Positions 8,100 to 17,728 of a stretch of DNA of 64,000 nucleotides are shown here, piece by piece. A model generated the notes under the pieces. It searched no databases and was not told the origin of the DNA. It saw only the letters and a program-made list of their open reading frames with translations. Each line of letters begins with the position of its first letter. Within the stretch, counting starts at the first letter, position 1. The position numbers and the translations under genes are program-made. Origin of the DNA: Actinomadura rudentiformis (lineage in GTDB: Bacteria > Actinomycetota > Actinomycetes > Streptosporangiales > Streptosporangiaceae); NCBI RefSeq assembly GCF_008923185.1, contig NZ_WBMT01000008.1:353740-417739 (forward strand), read 5' to 3'.

Positions 8100-9116
8100 G
8101 TGAATCGAGAACTGCTGCGCCGGGTGCGAAGTGAAATCGAACGTTTTGGGCGCTCCGACCTTGATTGGGTCGGCTTCGCGACACAGGTGAGCAAGGCGTT
8201 GAATCGCCTTGTCGTGTTCGACCGCTGCCGCTGGTACACGGTCGATCCGGGAACCCTGTCATTCACCGGAATCCTGGCCAGAAACATGCGCCGTGCAAAT
8301 TCAGGATCCGGCGATGACGAATTTCCTCCAGAGGACCTCAACCACTGGTCATGTCCCGACCATCGGACGCCGACTCTTTCCGGGGGCGAGCTGCGCGCGT
8401 CCTGCGTGATTGACGGAGTCTGCTGGGGCGCGACCGCATTCCTCCGGGGCCCGGAGCGCCCCCGCTTCGGCGAGGACGAGGTGCGGGCGCTCGCCGCGCT
8501 CTCTGAGCCGATCGCGGACGGGCTGCGGCGCACCCTGCTGATCTCGTCGGCGATGGACGCCACCCCGAGCGATGGCCTCCCGGGCATCGTGGTGTTCGAC
8601 GAACGGGGCGGCGTCGAGTCGATCTCGGCGGCGGCCGAGCGCTGGATCGAGGACATGGTCGAGATGCCGCCGCCCAAGAGCCCGGCCGAATCCACGATGG
8701 TCACGATCATCGCGGCTCGCACCCGCGGGGGCACGGCGCTTCCGGCCCGCTCCCGCGTCCGGACCCGTTCGGGCCAGTGGCTCAGCCTGTACGGGACCAG
8801 GCTTTCCGACCACGGCGTCGCGGTCGTCATCCAACCCGCTGCGCCCCACGAGCTCGCCCCGCTCATCGCCCACGCCTACGGCCTGTCAGGCTCCGAGCGA
8901 AGGATTGCCCGACTCTGCCTGACCGGCCTGTCCACGAAGGAGATCGCCGAGGCCCTGCATGTCTCGCCTTACACCGTCCAGGACCACCTGAAGTCCATCT
9001 TCAGCAAGACCGGCACCCGCAGCCGCACCGAGCTGATCGGCCGGGTCTTCCTCAAGCACTCCGCGTCGCCCTTCGAAAGCCTCGATGCCCCGATTCCAGC
9101 CAGATCGTTTTTCTGA
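8100..9116 (+). CDS. LuxR-family transcriptional regulator
   Basis: 338 residues from GTG 8100; the ATG at 8092 is closed by an immediate stop. The N-terminal ~250 residues form a GAF/PAS-like sensor region (ELRASCVIDGVCWGATAFLR; GIVVFDERGGVESISAAAERW). The C-terminus is a LuxR/GerE DNA-binding domain (YGLSGSERRIARLCLTGLST, KEIAEALHVSPYTVQDHLKS). This architecture is common in orphan actinobacterial regulators with no kinase partner. Divergence from the conserved secreted-protein gene suggests that gene as a target. Confidence 0.8.
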   Translation: MNRELLRRVRSEIERFGRSDLDWVGFATQVSKALNRLVVFDRCRWYTVDPGTLSFTGILARNMRRANSGSGDDEFPPEDLNHWSCPDHRTPTLSGGELRASCVIDGVCWGATAFLRGPERPRFGEDEVRALAALSEPIADGLRRTLLISSAMDATPSDGLPGIVVFDERGGVESISAAAERWIEDMVEMPPPKSPAESTMVTIIAARTRGGTALPARSRVRTRSGQWLSLYGTRLSDHGVAVVIQPAAPHELAPLIAHAYGLSGSERRIARLCLTGLSTKEIAEALHVSPYTVQDHLKSIFSKTGTRSRTELIGRVFLKHSASPFESLDAPIPARSFF

Positions 9117-9660
9117 AAGACCCTCTTCCATAACGTCAAGGGCTGCCACAGGACCCCGTTCGGCAAAGCCAACGGCACCGTTGTCCGCCAACCCTGCCGG
9201 CGGAGCACGGGCGTTAGGCGCTCTACGGAGACCACCTTCTGACCGCCGACCAGCCGCCGCATTCCCCGCGCCAGTGGAAACGCTGGTGGCTGGGTATCGC
9301 TCGCCGCGCGATAGCCGTTGTGCGAGCTCGACCGCGTCGACGGCCGCCATGCCTGGTCCTACGAATCAACCCTTGAAGCCGAAGTAGGCTCCGACGATTG
9401 GTCAGCCGAGGAATTCGAAGCCGAACACCTCCGGCATACGCCGTGCGCTCCACAGCATGGCGCCGCCGCTACGAGGACCAGCAACAAGTCGGCTGATCCA
9501 TCGCTGCCGAGGGCCGCATCCAGCCGTACGTCCTTAAGGGCGCCGCCAGCGGCCGTCCGCCCCGCGCACGCGGCCTGTCCCGCCCAGTCCCGCCGCATAG
9601 CCAGCCCACAGCTGCCCGCACCTGCGGGCGGCCCAGAAGCGACGAACAGTTCATCCAGGT
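9117..9660. other. Intergenic stretch, probably decayed coding DNA
   Basis: Short open stretches exist on the plus strand but are interrupted by stops, and none can be tied to a family with confidence. I see no terminal inverted repeats. Confidence 0.4.
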
Positions 9661-10248
9661 CTAAGGCACCGGGGGCTGAAACTGGTGTCTGGTGGCAAGG
9701 CGATTCCTACGCGTTGCGACACCAGGGGTCAACCAGCGGAGGGGTACCTTCAATGGGTTCCTACGGTCAAAGTCGAGCGCTGCATGGACGACAGGCCAGC
9801 CGAGCGCTTCGAAGATTTCACGGTCTATCTGATAGGTGAACCATCGCAGCCACGGGACAAGAATGAGCAGCCACCCGACAAGGAGCAGACCGACTCCCAA
9901 GACGTTGCCCCAGCCAGGAACGTCGGTTTGGAAATTCGCCAGCGACATGGCGATGACCAGGAAAGCGAGCAAAGCCAGGAACGCGAGCCCGAGCCTACGA
10001 AAAGTACGAGGGTGGATCTTGTAACCGGCGCAGATTTCCGCCAGGGCCGCGTCCGCGTCTGCAGATTGCAGCGTGTGGAACTGTGGCCCGATGATCAGCA
10101 CGAGGCTTCCACCGCGTTCCCGGAGGCTGACCCCTGTCGGCGACCAACGTGCTGTACGCCCTGCCTCGACCTGGGGCGGACTCATGTCGAACGCAGCCGC
10201 AACCCTGCGGGCCGTCGTGCTGATCTCATCAAGTTCCACGCGAGACAT
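9661..10248 (-). CDS. Predicted membrane protein of unknown function
   Basis: 195 residues from ATG 10248. The N-terminal ~85 residues are soluble. Two hydrophobic helices follow (LGLAFLALLAFLVIAMSLA and VLGVGLLLVGWLLILVPWL), then a ~50-residue basic tail. I do not recognise a family. The gene lies between decayed DNA and a TnpB fragment, so it may be part of the same accessory patch. Confidence 0.55.
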   Translation of the reverse strand: MSRVELDEISTTARRVAAAFDMSPPQVEAGRTARWSPTGVSLRERGGSLVLIIGPQFHTLQSADADAALAEICAGYKIHPRTFRRLGLAFLALLAFLVIAMSLANFQTDVPGWGNVLGVGLLLVGWLLILVPWLRWFTYQIDREIFEALGWPVVHAALDFDRRNPLKVPLRWLTPGVATRRNRLATRHQFQPPVP

Positions 10249-10341
10249 GATCGCAACAATCGCGGTCGTTCACGACTGTGGCCACTTGGACCAGGCTCGG
10301 CAGCAGACAATTGCGGAGCTTCAAGCGTCCGGCCACCTTCC

Positions 10342-10580
10342 AAGCGACTTCGGCTGCTGACAAGGCCGCCCGCGCGGGCGTGCCCGTGGTGTTCGTCGAC
10401 CTCGCCTACACCTCCCAGATGTGCGCCGACTGCGGCCACACGACAAACGGAACCATGTCAACCGCGGGGGCGGCAGTCATCCGTCCCGGCCCCCCACCTG
10501 AAACAGGCACGGGCCAAGACGCAGCATGCACCTGGCAGCAAGTCCGAGACGTAGCCGCAAGCTCGGGGCTTCAGCCCTGA
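10342..10580 (+). pseudogene. tnpB: TnpB (IS200/IS605 family) C-terminal fragment
   Basis: The translation DKAARAGVPVVFVD, YTSQMCADCGH matches the end of the RuvC domain and the first CxxC of the zinc ribbon of TnpB, the RNA-guided nuclease encoded by IS605-type elements. The second CxxC is gone and the rest is out of register, and nothing of the N-terminal two thirds is present. A hairpin typical of IS605 ends follows immediately. Confidence 0.7.
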
Positions 10581-10581
10581 G
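10562..10581 (+). repeat. IS200/IS605-type end hairpin
   Basis: An 8-bp stem (one G-T pair) closes a TTCA loop just after the TnpB remnant. Such subterminal hairpins at the right end are recognised by TnpA in this family. It overlaps the last codons of the convergent EEP gene. Confidence 0.45.
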
Positions 10582-11383
10582 AAGCTGACAGGTCGAGCAT
10601 CAAGGCGCGGTGGTCTGATACTTCGGGTTCGGTGACGATCTCGAACTGCCGGACAGCGGTGGGCTCGGATACCAGCAGATAACTGGCATGGCGGAGTGGT
10701 TTGGGATAGCGGGAGGTCCGGGTGTCGGCGTCCCGGACCAGATCGACCAGCCCGAGCCCTGCGAGGACCTGGAACGTCTCGCTGTCGGGCAGCAGGTTGA
10801 AGTCGCCGCACACCACCGTCAGGTCACCGTCCTCGCGCACGCCGGTGATGAGGTCCGCGAGCCGTTTGGCCTGCGTACGCCGAGCCGGAGTGTCGCCCTT
10901 CCCACGTGGGTCTCGCAGGCCGTGGATATTGACGACGGTGACGAACCGCTGGGCCTGGCGGTCGAAGACACGCACGGCCTGAGCGGCGCGGGGGCGGCCA
11001 CCGGCCGGCCATTGGTCTTGGTGTTCGACGTAGTCGCCGTGTACGAACGCGGATCGCGTGCCGACGATGGGCAGTGTCTCGGCGACGAAGGCCGCCAGTC
11101 CGAAATCCTGCTGATGCCAACGGCCTTCCTGGTCGCGGACCGGGCCGGCGTCGCTGGCGGTGAAGAGCCCGTGGTGACGGGGGAGCAGCGAACGAATGTC
11201 GTTCAGGAGGTCTGCTCGCTGTGGCAGCGACCGTTCAGCGTCGTCGAAGCGTGTCCAGCCGCCGACGGCCGCGGTGTGGGTGACTTCCTGGAGGCAGAGG
11301 ATGTCGGCGCCGCATGTGTCGAGCCAGCGGGCGAGTTCGTCGAACATCGCGCCGCCCCAGGCGTTAAGAGAGATGATCCGCAC
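10571..11383 (-). CDS. Endonuclease/exonuclease/phosphatase (EEP) family protein
   Basis: 270 residues starting at GTG 11383. It carries the DNase I/EEP metal-site motifs in order: Asn in SLNAWGG (residue ~8), Glu in ILCLQEV (~33), the Asn-His pair in VNIHGLRDPRG, Asp-Asn in CGDFNLLP and the terminal SDHRALML. Members hydrolyse phosphodiesters in nucleic acids, inositol phosphates or sphingomyelin; the substrate here is unknown. No signal peptide is visible, so it is cytoplasmic. The stop codon lies inside the hairpin of a TnpB remnant, so insertion may have replaced the original C-terminus. Confidence 0.85.
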   Translation of the reverse strand: MRIISLNAWGGAMFDELARWLDTCGADILCLQEVTHTAAVGGWTRFDDAERSLPQRADLLNDIRSLLPRHHGLFTASDAGPVRDQEGRWHQQDFGLAAFVAETLPIVGTRSAFVHGDYVEHQDQWPAGGRPRAAQAVRVFDRQAQRFVTVVNIHGLRDPRGKGDTPARRTQAKRLADLITGVREDGDLTVVCGDFNLLPDSETFQVLAGLGLVDLVRDADTRTSRYPKPLRHASYLLVSEPTAVRQFEIVTEPEVSDHRALMLDLSASQG

Positions 11384-11638
11384 AGGGTATGAACCTAATG
11401 GCTGTCACGTAGTGGTGGGCCTGACCGCTGAGCAGGCGGCCCGCGCTTTGGGGCGTCGCAGCGAGCGCCCCGCGTTGACCGTGCCCAGTTGGTGACACGG
11501 ATGCTCGCCCTGTGGGTGACTCCCTTGATCACACAGTCGGTCAGGTAAGCATGAACGTGGAATATCACACAGAGTTGCCTTTTCTCTGGTCGCGGACCTG
11601 AGCGTGGTCGACGAGATCGCGTCCGTTCGGGCGGGATC

Positions 11639-12586
11639 TCACGACGTTGCGAGTGAGCTGATGAACCAGGCGTTGATGACGCCGGTGGGCCCGGATGCGA
11701 CCAACACGCGGCCGTCTGGGGCACGCTCTGGCAGCGAACCTGGCGAACGGTGAGGTCGCGTCCAGGACGAGTCCCGGATCGGCCGCGCTGACCAGCGATG
11801 CGCCGGTCAGCTTGCCCTGGTCCAGGGTGAGAAGGCATGCCGTAGGCCTGTCGCCTCCGGCGGCGACCAGGCCGCACGCGTCTGGGGAGGATGGGAGGCA
11901 TAGGCCGGCAGACGGCCATCTGCGTCTAAGGCGACCGGTCCGGTCGCCCCGCCGGCGTTCAGCACGACCTTGCCCGTGGCCGCCTCGGCCACGGCCGCCG
12001 CGTGAGCCACCGGGGCTGCCACCCACGATCAGCCGACCATCACCGCTTTGGGCGACGCGGACGAAATCCATCTCGAACGCGTCTTCCGGTTCATCGCCGC
12101 CGCTGGTCAAGAGAAACTCACGATCACCTGCGAACCGTCGGGACTGAACAGCGCCTCGACCGCCGTGGCCTGCTGTGCCAGCGAGGGCACCAGGTTGGAG
12201 GCGGCATCACGGCCCGAGGTGACGGTCTCAATCTCGGGCGTAAGGCTGAGCAGGAGCACCTCGCCTTGATCACTGTTGCTCGTCGCGCCCGACCCGGCCA
12301 GCAGCAGGCCGAGGTCATGGGGACAGGCCGCCACGCTCACGTAGAAGTACTTCCCGAGCTGACACAACCGGCGGTGCGTGGCGAGCGCGTGCCAAGGCCG
12401 GTGGTCGCCTGCTTGCCACTGTGCCCACCAACGGTCGGGCATCGGGCGAGAACGAGCAGGCCAAGCCCGCAGTCGATCAGCGACCTCGGCCACGCCGGCG
12501 TCGGGCATCCCCTCGGCGAGCCGGCAGATCTCCAGCCACACCGACTTACCCGGTTCGGCCTCCAGGACGGCATAGCAGTCGGTCAT
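11639..12586 (-). pseudogene. Decayed beta-propeller (WD40-like) protein gene with several frameshifts
   Basis: The minus strand reads from ATG 12586 through ~150 residues to ALFSPDGSQVIVS. It then continues in other frames as DFVRVAQSGDGRLIVGGSPGG, AVAEAATGKVVLNAGGA, ACLLTLDQGKLTGAS and finally APDGRVLVASGPTGVINAWF, with a stop at 11639. The pieces are collinear and carry repeating strand motifs (SPDG.., GDGRLIV, APDGRVLV) typical of WD40/beta-propeller blades. At least four frame changes separate them. Neighbouring genes are intact, so true decay is more likely than poor sequence. Confidence 0.6.
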
Positions 12587-12786
12587 TAGTGATCATCCTG
12601 CCCACTGGACATCTTCGCTTGGCGGCGAAGCGTTCCTCCCGACCAAACAGCGGGAACCGATGACCATGCGCTGGTAAGGATCGCAATCACTGCGAGTACG
12701 TCCAGGTCGCTCTCGGTAAAGGGACACGTCCGTTCCGCGCCTGATGGATGTCACGACGCCTGTTCAGGTGCGGTATTGGGGCCCGT

Positions 12787-13737
12787 TCAGTTGCGGCATC
12801 GTGTCCGGTAGGCGGCTGTGGGCGGCTCGTCTTTAACGAGGCCGTCAAAGTTGTGCGTGCGGTGGAGGCGACAGGCCGCCGCGGGATCGACTGAGCCTTT
12901 GTAGTCGACTGCGAAGACGGCCTTGCCCCGATCGATGAAGACGTCGAGTTCTGCACACTCGTCGAACTCGGCGCATTCCTCAGGCAGCGCCCAGTCGAAC
13001 ACGTCGACCAGCGCAGCGGCCGAACCGGGCTGGTCGTGACCGTTCTTCATGCCCACCGACAGGCCCCTGGCGTGCGCCTGCGTGGCGACCTCGCGATACC
13101 AGGAGTGCTGGTCGGCCAGCGTGATCGCAAAGCCCGGGTCGTTGCCGAGCGGGTTGTTCTGATCCGGTTCCACCCCGTCGCAGCCCATTCTCTTGGCCAG
13201 GTCGAGCCGGGCCCAGATGACCTCGGCGAAGGCCCCACGTGAGGATGCGCGGATGTCCAGCCACCGCTCGCCGTCCCAGCCGGTGTCCCAGCCGATGACC
13301 GAGCCGGGAGCGGGCGGACGGGGCCGGTTCGGCAGTGCGGCCACTCGCTTCCGGTGGCCGGGAAACCTGTGAGCGTCGGGCCGGTAGTGCTCGTAAGCCC
13401 CGGTGTCGACGTAACAGATCACGATCGGCCGGGGCGTCCGGGCGTGCAGTGATTCGACCATGTGGGCCAGCGGACCCGCCGGAACCTCGATCACCTCGCC
13501 GTCGGGGTACCGTAGCCGCGATCCCGCCGGGGCCAGATCGAACAGGTCGAGGTCGTACATGGCGCGGCGCGCGGACAGGTCGTACGGCTGATCGATCTGC
13601 CAGTCCCAGTCCGAGACCTGCCCGGGCGCGGGCCTCCACCAGCTCGACCCCGTTCGTGGCGCCGGATCGTCCTCCTGTGCGCACCCCACCAGCGCTGCAG
13701 CGACCAGGATGACAAACCCGATAAAGCGCCGTATCAC
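12787..13737 (-). CDS. Lipoprotein, endo-alpha-1,4-polygalactosaminidase-like (GH114 fold)
   Basis: I chose GTG 13737 because AAAGGGGGC lies just upstream and a lipoprotein signal follows (FIGFVILVAAALVGC, lipobox LVGC). The ~295-residue mature part fits the GH114 TIM-barrel family: WWRPAPGQVSDWDWQID at the start, PIVICYVDTGAYEHYRPD, a VIGWDTGWDGERWLDIR segment, GCDGVEPDQNNPL, and AVDYKGSV near the end. GH114 enzymes cleave galactosaminogalactan. The acidic residues of GVEPDQ sit where the family's catalytic region is expected. It is membrane-anchored outside the cell and stands alone. Confidence 0.8.
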   Translation of the reverse strand: MIRRFIGFVILVAAALVGCAQEDDPAPRTGSSWWRPAPGQVSDWDWQIDQPYDLSARRAMYDLDLFDLAPAGSRLRYPDGEVIEVPAGPLAHMVESLHARTPRPIVICYVDTGAYEHYRPDAHRFPGHRKRVAALPNRPRPPAPGSVIGWDTGWDGERWLDIRASSRGAFAEVIWARLDLAKRMGCDGVEPDQNNPLGNDPGFAITLADQHSWYREVATQAHARGLSVGMKNGHDQPGSAAALVDVFDWALPEECAEFDECAELDVFIDRGKAVFAVDYKGSVDPAAACRLHRTHNFDGLVKDEPPTAAYRTRCRN

Positions 13738-14205
13738 GCCGCCCCCTTTGAAAAACGGCTCGATCATCCTGGGACGCGGGCGAGCCTCATTCCGCTCCCA
13801 TGCAACGCGACTGGCGGTCGGCCTTCTGATCCTCCTCGACCCGCAGCATCCGGTTACCAGCAGCAAGGCGGTGTCCCAGAGTGAGGATCACGATCTACGG
13901 CTGAACGCACGAGCCAAGTCACGGAGTGCGCTGGCACCGTTGCCGAGCAGCGACGGGTGGGTGTCTGGCGTCGGCCGTGGATGTGTCGCCGTGGCTACGG
14001 CCGGACGCCAACACTTCGCCGGGCCAGCCGTTCTGTCATACGCATGGGCGCAGTCAGACTCAGCTTGAATCTACGTTGTCCAATGGCCGCCTTCGCCCGC
14101 CTCTCCGGGAACGGGGCTGTGGACGAGCGACTTCTGCGAGTGCTTCAGCAGAGTCCTGGGCCATGAACTTTCTGGCCTCTGTCCTGGTCTCCCGTGATTG
14201 CAACC
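13738..14205. other. Intergenic stretch without a recognisable gene
   Basis: Nothing on either strand looks like a real gene. It must hold the promoter of the GH114-like lipoprotein gene, but no clear -10/-35 pair can be picked out. Confidence 0.4.
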
Positions 14206-15210
14206 TCATCGGGTCCATGGCACCTGCACGATCGACTCCGGGCGTAGTGGCCACTCAGCGGTGGTGAGGCTGAGCCGGTCGTCGTAAGGGAACCGGTCGT
14301 CCTCATCGCGTGGCAATGCGCTGCGGACGAAACAGCGGTGCAGGAGTAGTTCCCGGCGCTGGTCCAGCGGACCATCGTCGTCGAGTTGGTCAGCCGGGCG
14401 TCGCGGAGGGTCCTCACCGATGTCCACCTCGCCGTCCCAGTTGAGGTGCAGACCCTCCTCGTCGGAGTAGAACCGGTGGAAGCTCGTTCGCCATTGCGAG
14501 TTGGAACCCCAGCCGTGCGACAGGTCACTGGTCGGACGAGGCTCGCGGCGGGAGGCGAAGTACAGCGTCGAGGTCGTGGCCACTGCGGCGTCGATCAGGT
14601 GTCGCGGTGCCCGCACTCGCACACCGGCCCGGCTGAACAGCAGGTCACCGAACCAGAAACCGGGCCACAGCACCTCCTCCAGCGTCACGTGCGTCGCGCC
14701 CGGATCCTGCACCACGGCGAAGATCTCGTGGTGGAACGGGGAGAACGCCTCGGCATGCTCGAAGGGGGTCAGCCCGATATCAGTGAAGAACTTGGTGTGC
14801 ACAGCCAGCCCGTCGAACTCCAGCCTCCGAAATCCATGCCAGCCAGGAGTGGCGTTGACCCGCCATCCGCCGAGCTCCAACCTGCGGGTGCTGCTGCTCT
14901 CGATGACAGGACGCCCTCCGGTGACACCGAACCCGGCGGGCGGGTCCCCCTCCGGGCAGAAGATTTCGATCAGGTAGTCGCTGACCCGGCTCAACGCGTA
15001 CAACTTCATGATCCGCCATAGTTGTTCGTCGTCCCCGGTGTACCCGCCGGCGGGTATCCGCTCCCGCCTGCGCAACGGCGCCAACTCGGCCAGATGGTCG
15101 GCCGCCATTCGCTGCTGACCGACCAGGTACCGCTGACGCCCACCGACGTCGTCATGGTGGTCGTGCAGCTCTTCGTACAGCCGGCGGAAATAGCCCCAGT
15201 CGAGTTCCAT
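14206..15210 (-). CDS. Hypothetical protein (~334 aa)
   Basis: I prefer ATG 15210 (MELDWGYFRRLYEELHDHHD) because the upstream in-frame extension is low-complexity Arg/Ala; ATGs at 15276 and 15297 are alternatives. The protein is soluble, with no signal or membrane segment. It has an acidic, His-rich N-terminal helix (HDHHDDVGGRQRYLV) and many aromatic residues (WHGFRRLEFDGLAVHTKFF; VLWPGFWFGDLLFSRAGV). I do not recognise a family. Codon use matches real genes, with strong GC at third positions. Confidence 0.6.
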   Translation of the reverse strand: MELDWGYFRRLYEELHDHHDDVGGRQRYLVGQQRMAADHLAELAPLRRRERIPAGGYTGDDEQLWRIMKLYALSRVSDYLIEIFCPEGDPPAGFGVTGGRPVIESSSTRRLELGGWRVNATPGWHGFRRLEFDGLAVHTKFFTDIGLTPFEHAEAFSPFHHEIFAVVQDPGATHVTLEEVLWPGFWFGDLLFSRAGVRVRAPRHLIDAAVATTSTLYFASRREPRPTSDLSHGWGSNSQWRTSFHRFYSDEEGLHLNWDGEVDIGEDPPRRPADQLDDDGPLDQRRELLLHRCFVRSALPRDEDDRFPYDDRLSLTTAEWPLRPESIVQVPWTR

Positions 15211-15657
15211 GGCGCGATCGTGACCCAGCCGTTCCACACCGGCAACGACATTTCCTCGGACACGGCCTTGGGGAGCCATCAGCAGCCTGGCGGCCATCGG
15301 CGCCGCCCGCCGCGCCGCATGCGTGCGCGGGCTCCGCACGGCCAGCAGTTCGCGTCGGCCGGCACTGGTCCCCGCGGGGGCGGCTACAGGGGTCTTCTTG
15401 GGACGCGGCCAGGGGACTTGCGGAGTTTGATTCCCGAACCCCCGGTGTTGATCGCTTTATGGGGATCGCGCTGCTTGTTTCGTGGTCGTGGCGGTACTGC
15501 GCCATGTGGTTGGGAAGCATGACGCCCGAATCCGCGGGCGAATGAACTGCGAGCGCCTTGTCCTGCCCACGTGATTGCCCGGAGCGTCCGCGAAAACTGT
15601 TCGCCTGTCCTAGACGGCCCGATGCAGCATAGAGAAAGCGGCGGCGTGGGAGGGCGG
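15211..15657. other. Divergent intergenic region
   Basis: It separates the hypothetical gene on the minus strand from an ABC exporter on the plus strand and presumably holds both promoters. No operator or hairpin stands out. Confidence 0.35.
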
Positions 15658-17517
15658 GTGGCGGTGCTAGGGGTACAAGGTGGCTCCCGGAACGGCCCGT
15701 CGCCTCGGAAGCGAGCGGTTCTGCTGGCACTGCGCCACTACTGCGAGGTGCTGCGCCGTCAGTGGCGGATCTCGCTTCCGGCGTTGGCTCTGCCGGCGCT
15801 CGGCAACACCTGCCTGCTCTACCTGACACCGCTGATGGTGGCTGCTCTGGTAGGGCATCTGGCCGACGGCGGGGAGAGCGACCTTGCCGCGCTCCTGCCC
15901 TACGTCCTTGGCTTCGGTGGCCTGATGCTTGCGGGCGAGGCGCTGTGGCGAGTGGGGTTGCACTTTCTCAACCGGGTGGACGCCCGAGGGATCGAGTCGC
16001 TCGGCATCGCCGGAATGGACGAGTTGTTCGCCAAAGACCCCGCGTTCTTCCATGACAACTTCGCCGGCTCACTGACCAAGCGGATTCTGAACTTCTGCAG
16101 CGGATTCGAACACTTCGCCGACACCCTCACTTTCTCGATCATTGCCAACGTGATCCCGCTTACCTTCGCATCGGTGATCCTGTGGCGTTACCACCCGGTC
16201 CTGGTCCTGGTGCTCGTGGGACTGATCGTTGTCACCGGCTTTCTCATCACCCCGTTCATCCGCCGCCGGCAGGCATTGGTGGACGAGCGCGAGGCGGCCA
16301 AGGTACGCGTGTCGGGCCACGTCGCCGACGTCATGGCCAACATGGAGACGGTGCGTGCGTTCGCCGCCGAGGATCGGGAGGCCGCCGAGTTCCGGGTCCG
16401 GGTCGCCGAGCAGTCCCGGCTGTCGCTGCGCTCCTGGGACTACGCCAACCTTCGGGTCGACACGATCGTCGCCCCGATGTCGATCCTGACCAGCATGCTG
16501 GGGCTGCTCGTCGCGGTGGCACTACGAGGCGGACTCGGGGTTGAGGCCATCGTGGTGACGTTCAGCTACTACACCAACGCCACCCGGATCATGTTCGAGT
16601 TCAACCAGGTCTACCGGCGGATAGAGAGCACGCTCACCGAGGCCGCGCAGTTCACCGAGTTGCTCCTGAGTCCGCCGACCGTCGTTGACCCGCCCGACCC
16701 TCAGCCGTTGCGCCAGGCCGACGCGGCGGTCCGCTTCGAGCGGGTGCTTTTCGCGCACGGCGACGGCCCGGCCCTGTTCGATGGGCTGGACCTGGAGATT
16801 CCCAGTGGCGCCAAGGTCGGCTTGGTGGGCCGGTCCGGCGGCGGCAAGACGACCCTCACCCGGCTGCTGCTGCGCCTCATGGACGTCGACGGCGGCCGGA
16901 TCCTCATCGGCGGCCAAGACATCGCCCGGCTGCGCCAGGCCGACCTCCGGAGCCTGATCGCGTACGTGCCGCAGGAACCCGCGATGTTCCACCGGTCAGT
17001 GCACGACAACATCGCCTTCGCCCGGCCGGGTGCGACCAAGGCCGAGGTACGCCAGGCCGCGCAGGCGGCACACGTCACCGAGTTCGCCGAGAGCCTTCCG
17101 GACGGCTTCGACACGCTGGTGGGCGAACGCGGCGTCAAACTCTCCGGAGGCCAGCGGCAGCGCGTCGCTCTCGCCCGCGCCATCCTCCGGGACGCCCCGA
17201 TCCTGCTGCTGGACGAGGCGACCAGCGCACTGGACTCCGAGAGCGAACTTCTCGTCCAGGAGGCTCTGTGGCGCCTGATGCGCGACCGCACCGCACTGGT
17301 CGTCGCGCACCGCCTGAGCACGGTCGTCCGCATGGACTGCCTGGTCGTCCTCGACCGCGGCCGCGTCCTTGAACAGGGTTCCCACCGGCAACTCCTTCAA
17401 GCCGAGGGCCCATATGCCCGTCTATGGCACCACCAATCCGGCGGCTTCCTCACCGACGAAGCCGCGCCGGACACCCCCGACGCCGCGCCGGACACCCTCG
17501 ACCGCCGCCCGGCATGA
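15658..17517 (+). CDS. ABC exporter, fused membrane and ATPase domains
   Basis: About 619 residues; the start is uncertain. GTG 15658 or GTG 15664 is favoured by GGGAGGG just upstream, while in-frame starts at 15571 (GTG) and 15622 (ATG) would add residues. A six-helix type-1 exporter domain is followed by a complete nucleotide-binding domain: Walker A GRSGGGKTT, Q-loop YVPQEPAMF, signature LSGGQRQR, Walker B ILLLDEATSALD and H-loop VAHRLS. All catalytic residues are present, so it can work as a homodimer. Substrate unknown (lipid or drug type). The C-terminus has a short repeated APDTPDAAPDT tail. Confidence 0.85.
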   Translation: MAVLGVQGGSRNGPSPRKRAVLLALRHYCEVLRRQWRISLPALALPALGNTCLLYLTPLMVAALVGHLADGGESDLAALLPYVLGFGGLMLAGEALWRVGLHFLNRVDARGIESLGIAGMDELFAKDPAFFHDNFAGSLTKRILNFCSGFEHFADTLTFSIIANVIPLTFASVILWRYHPVLVLVLVGLIVVTGFLITPFIRRRQALVDEREAAKVRVSGHVADVMANMETVRAFAAEDREAAEFRVRVAEQSRLSLRSWDYANLRVDTIVAPMSILTSMLGLLVAVALRGGLGVEAIVVTFSYYTNATRIMFEFNQVYRRIESTLTEAAQFTELLLSPPTVVDPPDPQPLRQADAAVRFERVLFAHGDGPALFDGLDLEIPSGAKVGLVGRSGGGKTTLTRLLLRLMDVDGGRILIGGQDIARLRQADLRSLIAYVPQEPAMFHRSVHDNIAFARPGATKAEVRQAAQAAHVTEFAESLPDGFDTLVGERGVKLSGGQRQRVALARAILRDAPILLLDEATSALDSESELLVQEALWRLMRDRTALVVAHRLSTVVRMDCLVVLDRGRVLEQGSHRQLLQAEGPYARLWHHQSGGFLTDEAAPDTPDAAPDTLDRRPA

Positions 17518-17728
17518 CCGAAAATCACCTTCGCCGATCGGCTGGTGCGCCGGAGCGGCCAAAAGACAGATAGCTGAGTGTTCAGAGTAAGCGAGGGCCA
17601 AGGCGACCAGCTCGCGAACGTGAGTGCTGACTTCCGTTTTGCACCGTCTGGGCTGACGCCGCTCTGCAAGAGCTCGGTAGCATCCGCACGTCGCGTCGCC
17701 CGGTTGTATTGATTTGGATGGGCCTCAT

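Noticed and set aside
9685..10554. 289-residue plus-strand open frame
   Set aside because: Antisense to the membrane-protein gene at 9661-10248 and runs into the TnpB fragment in the wrong frame.
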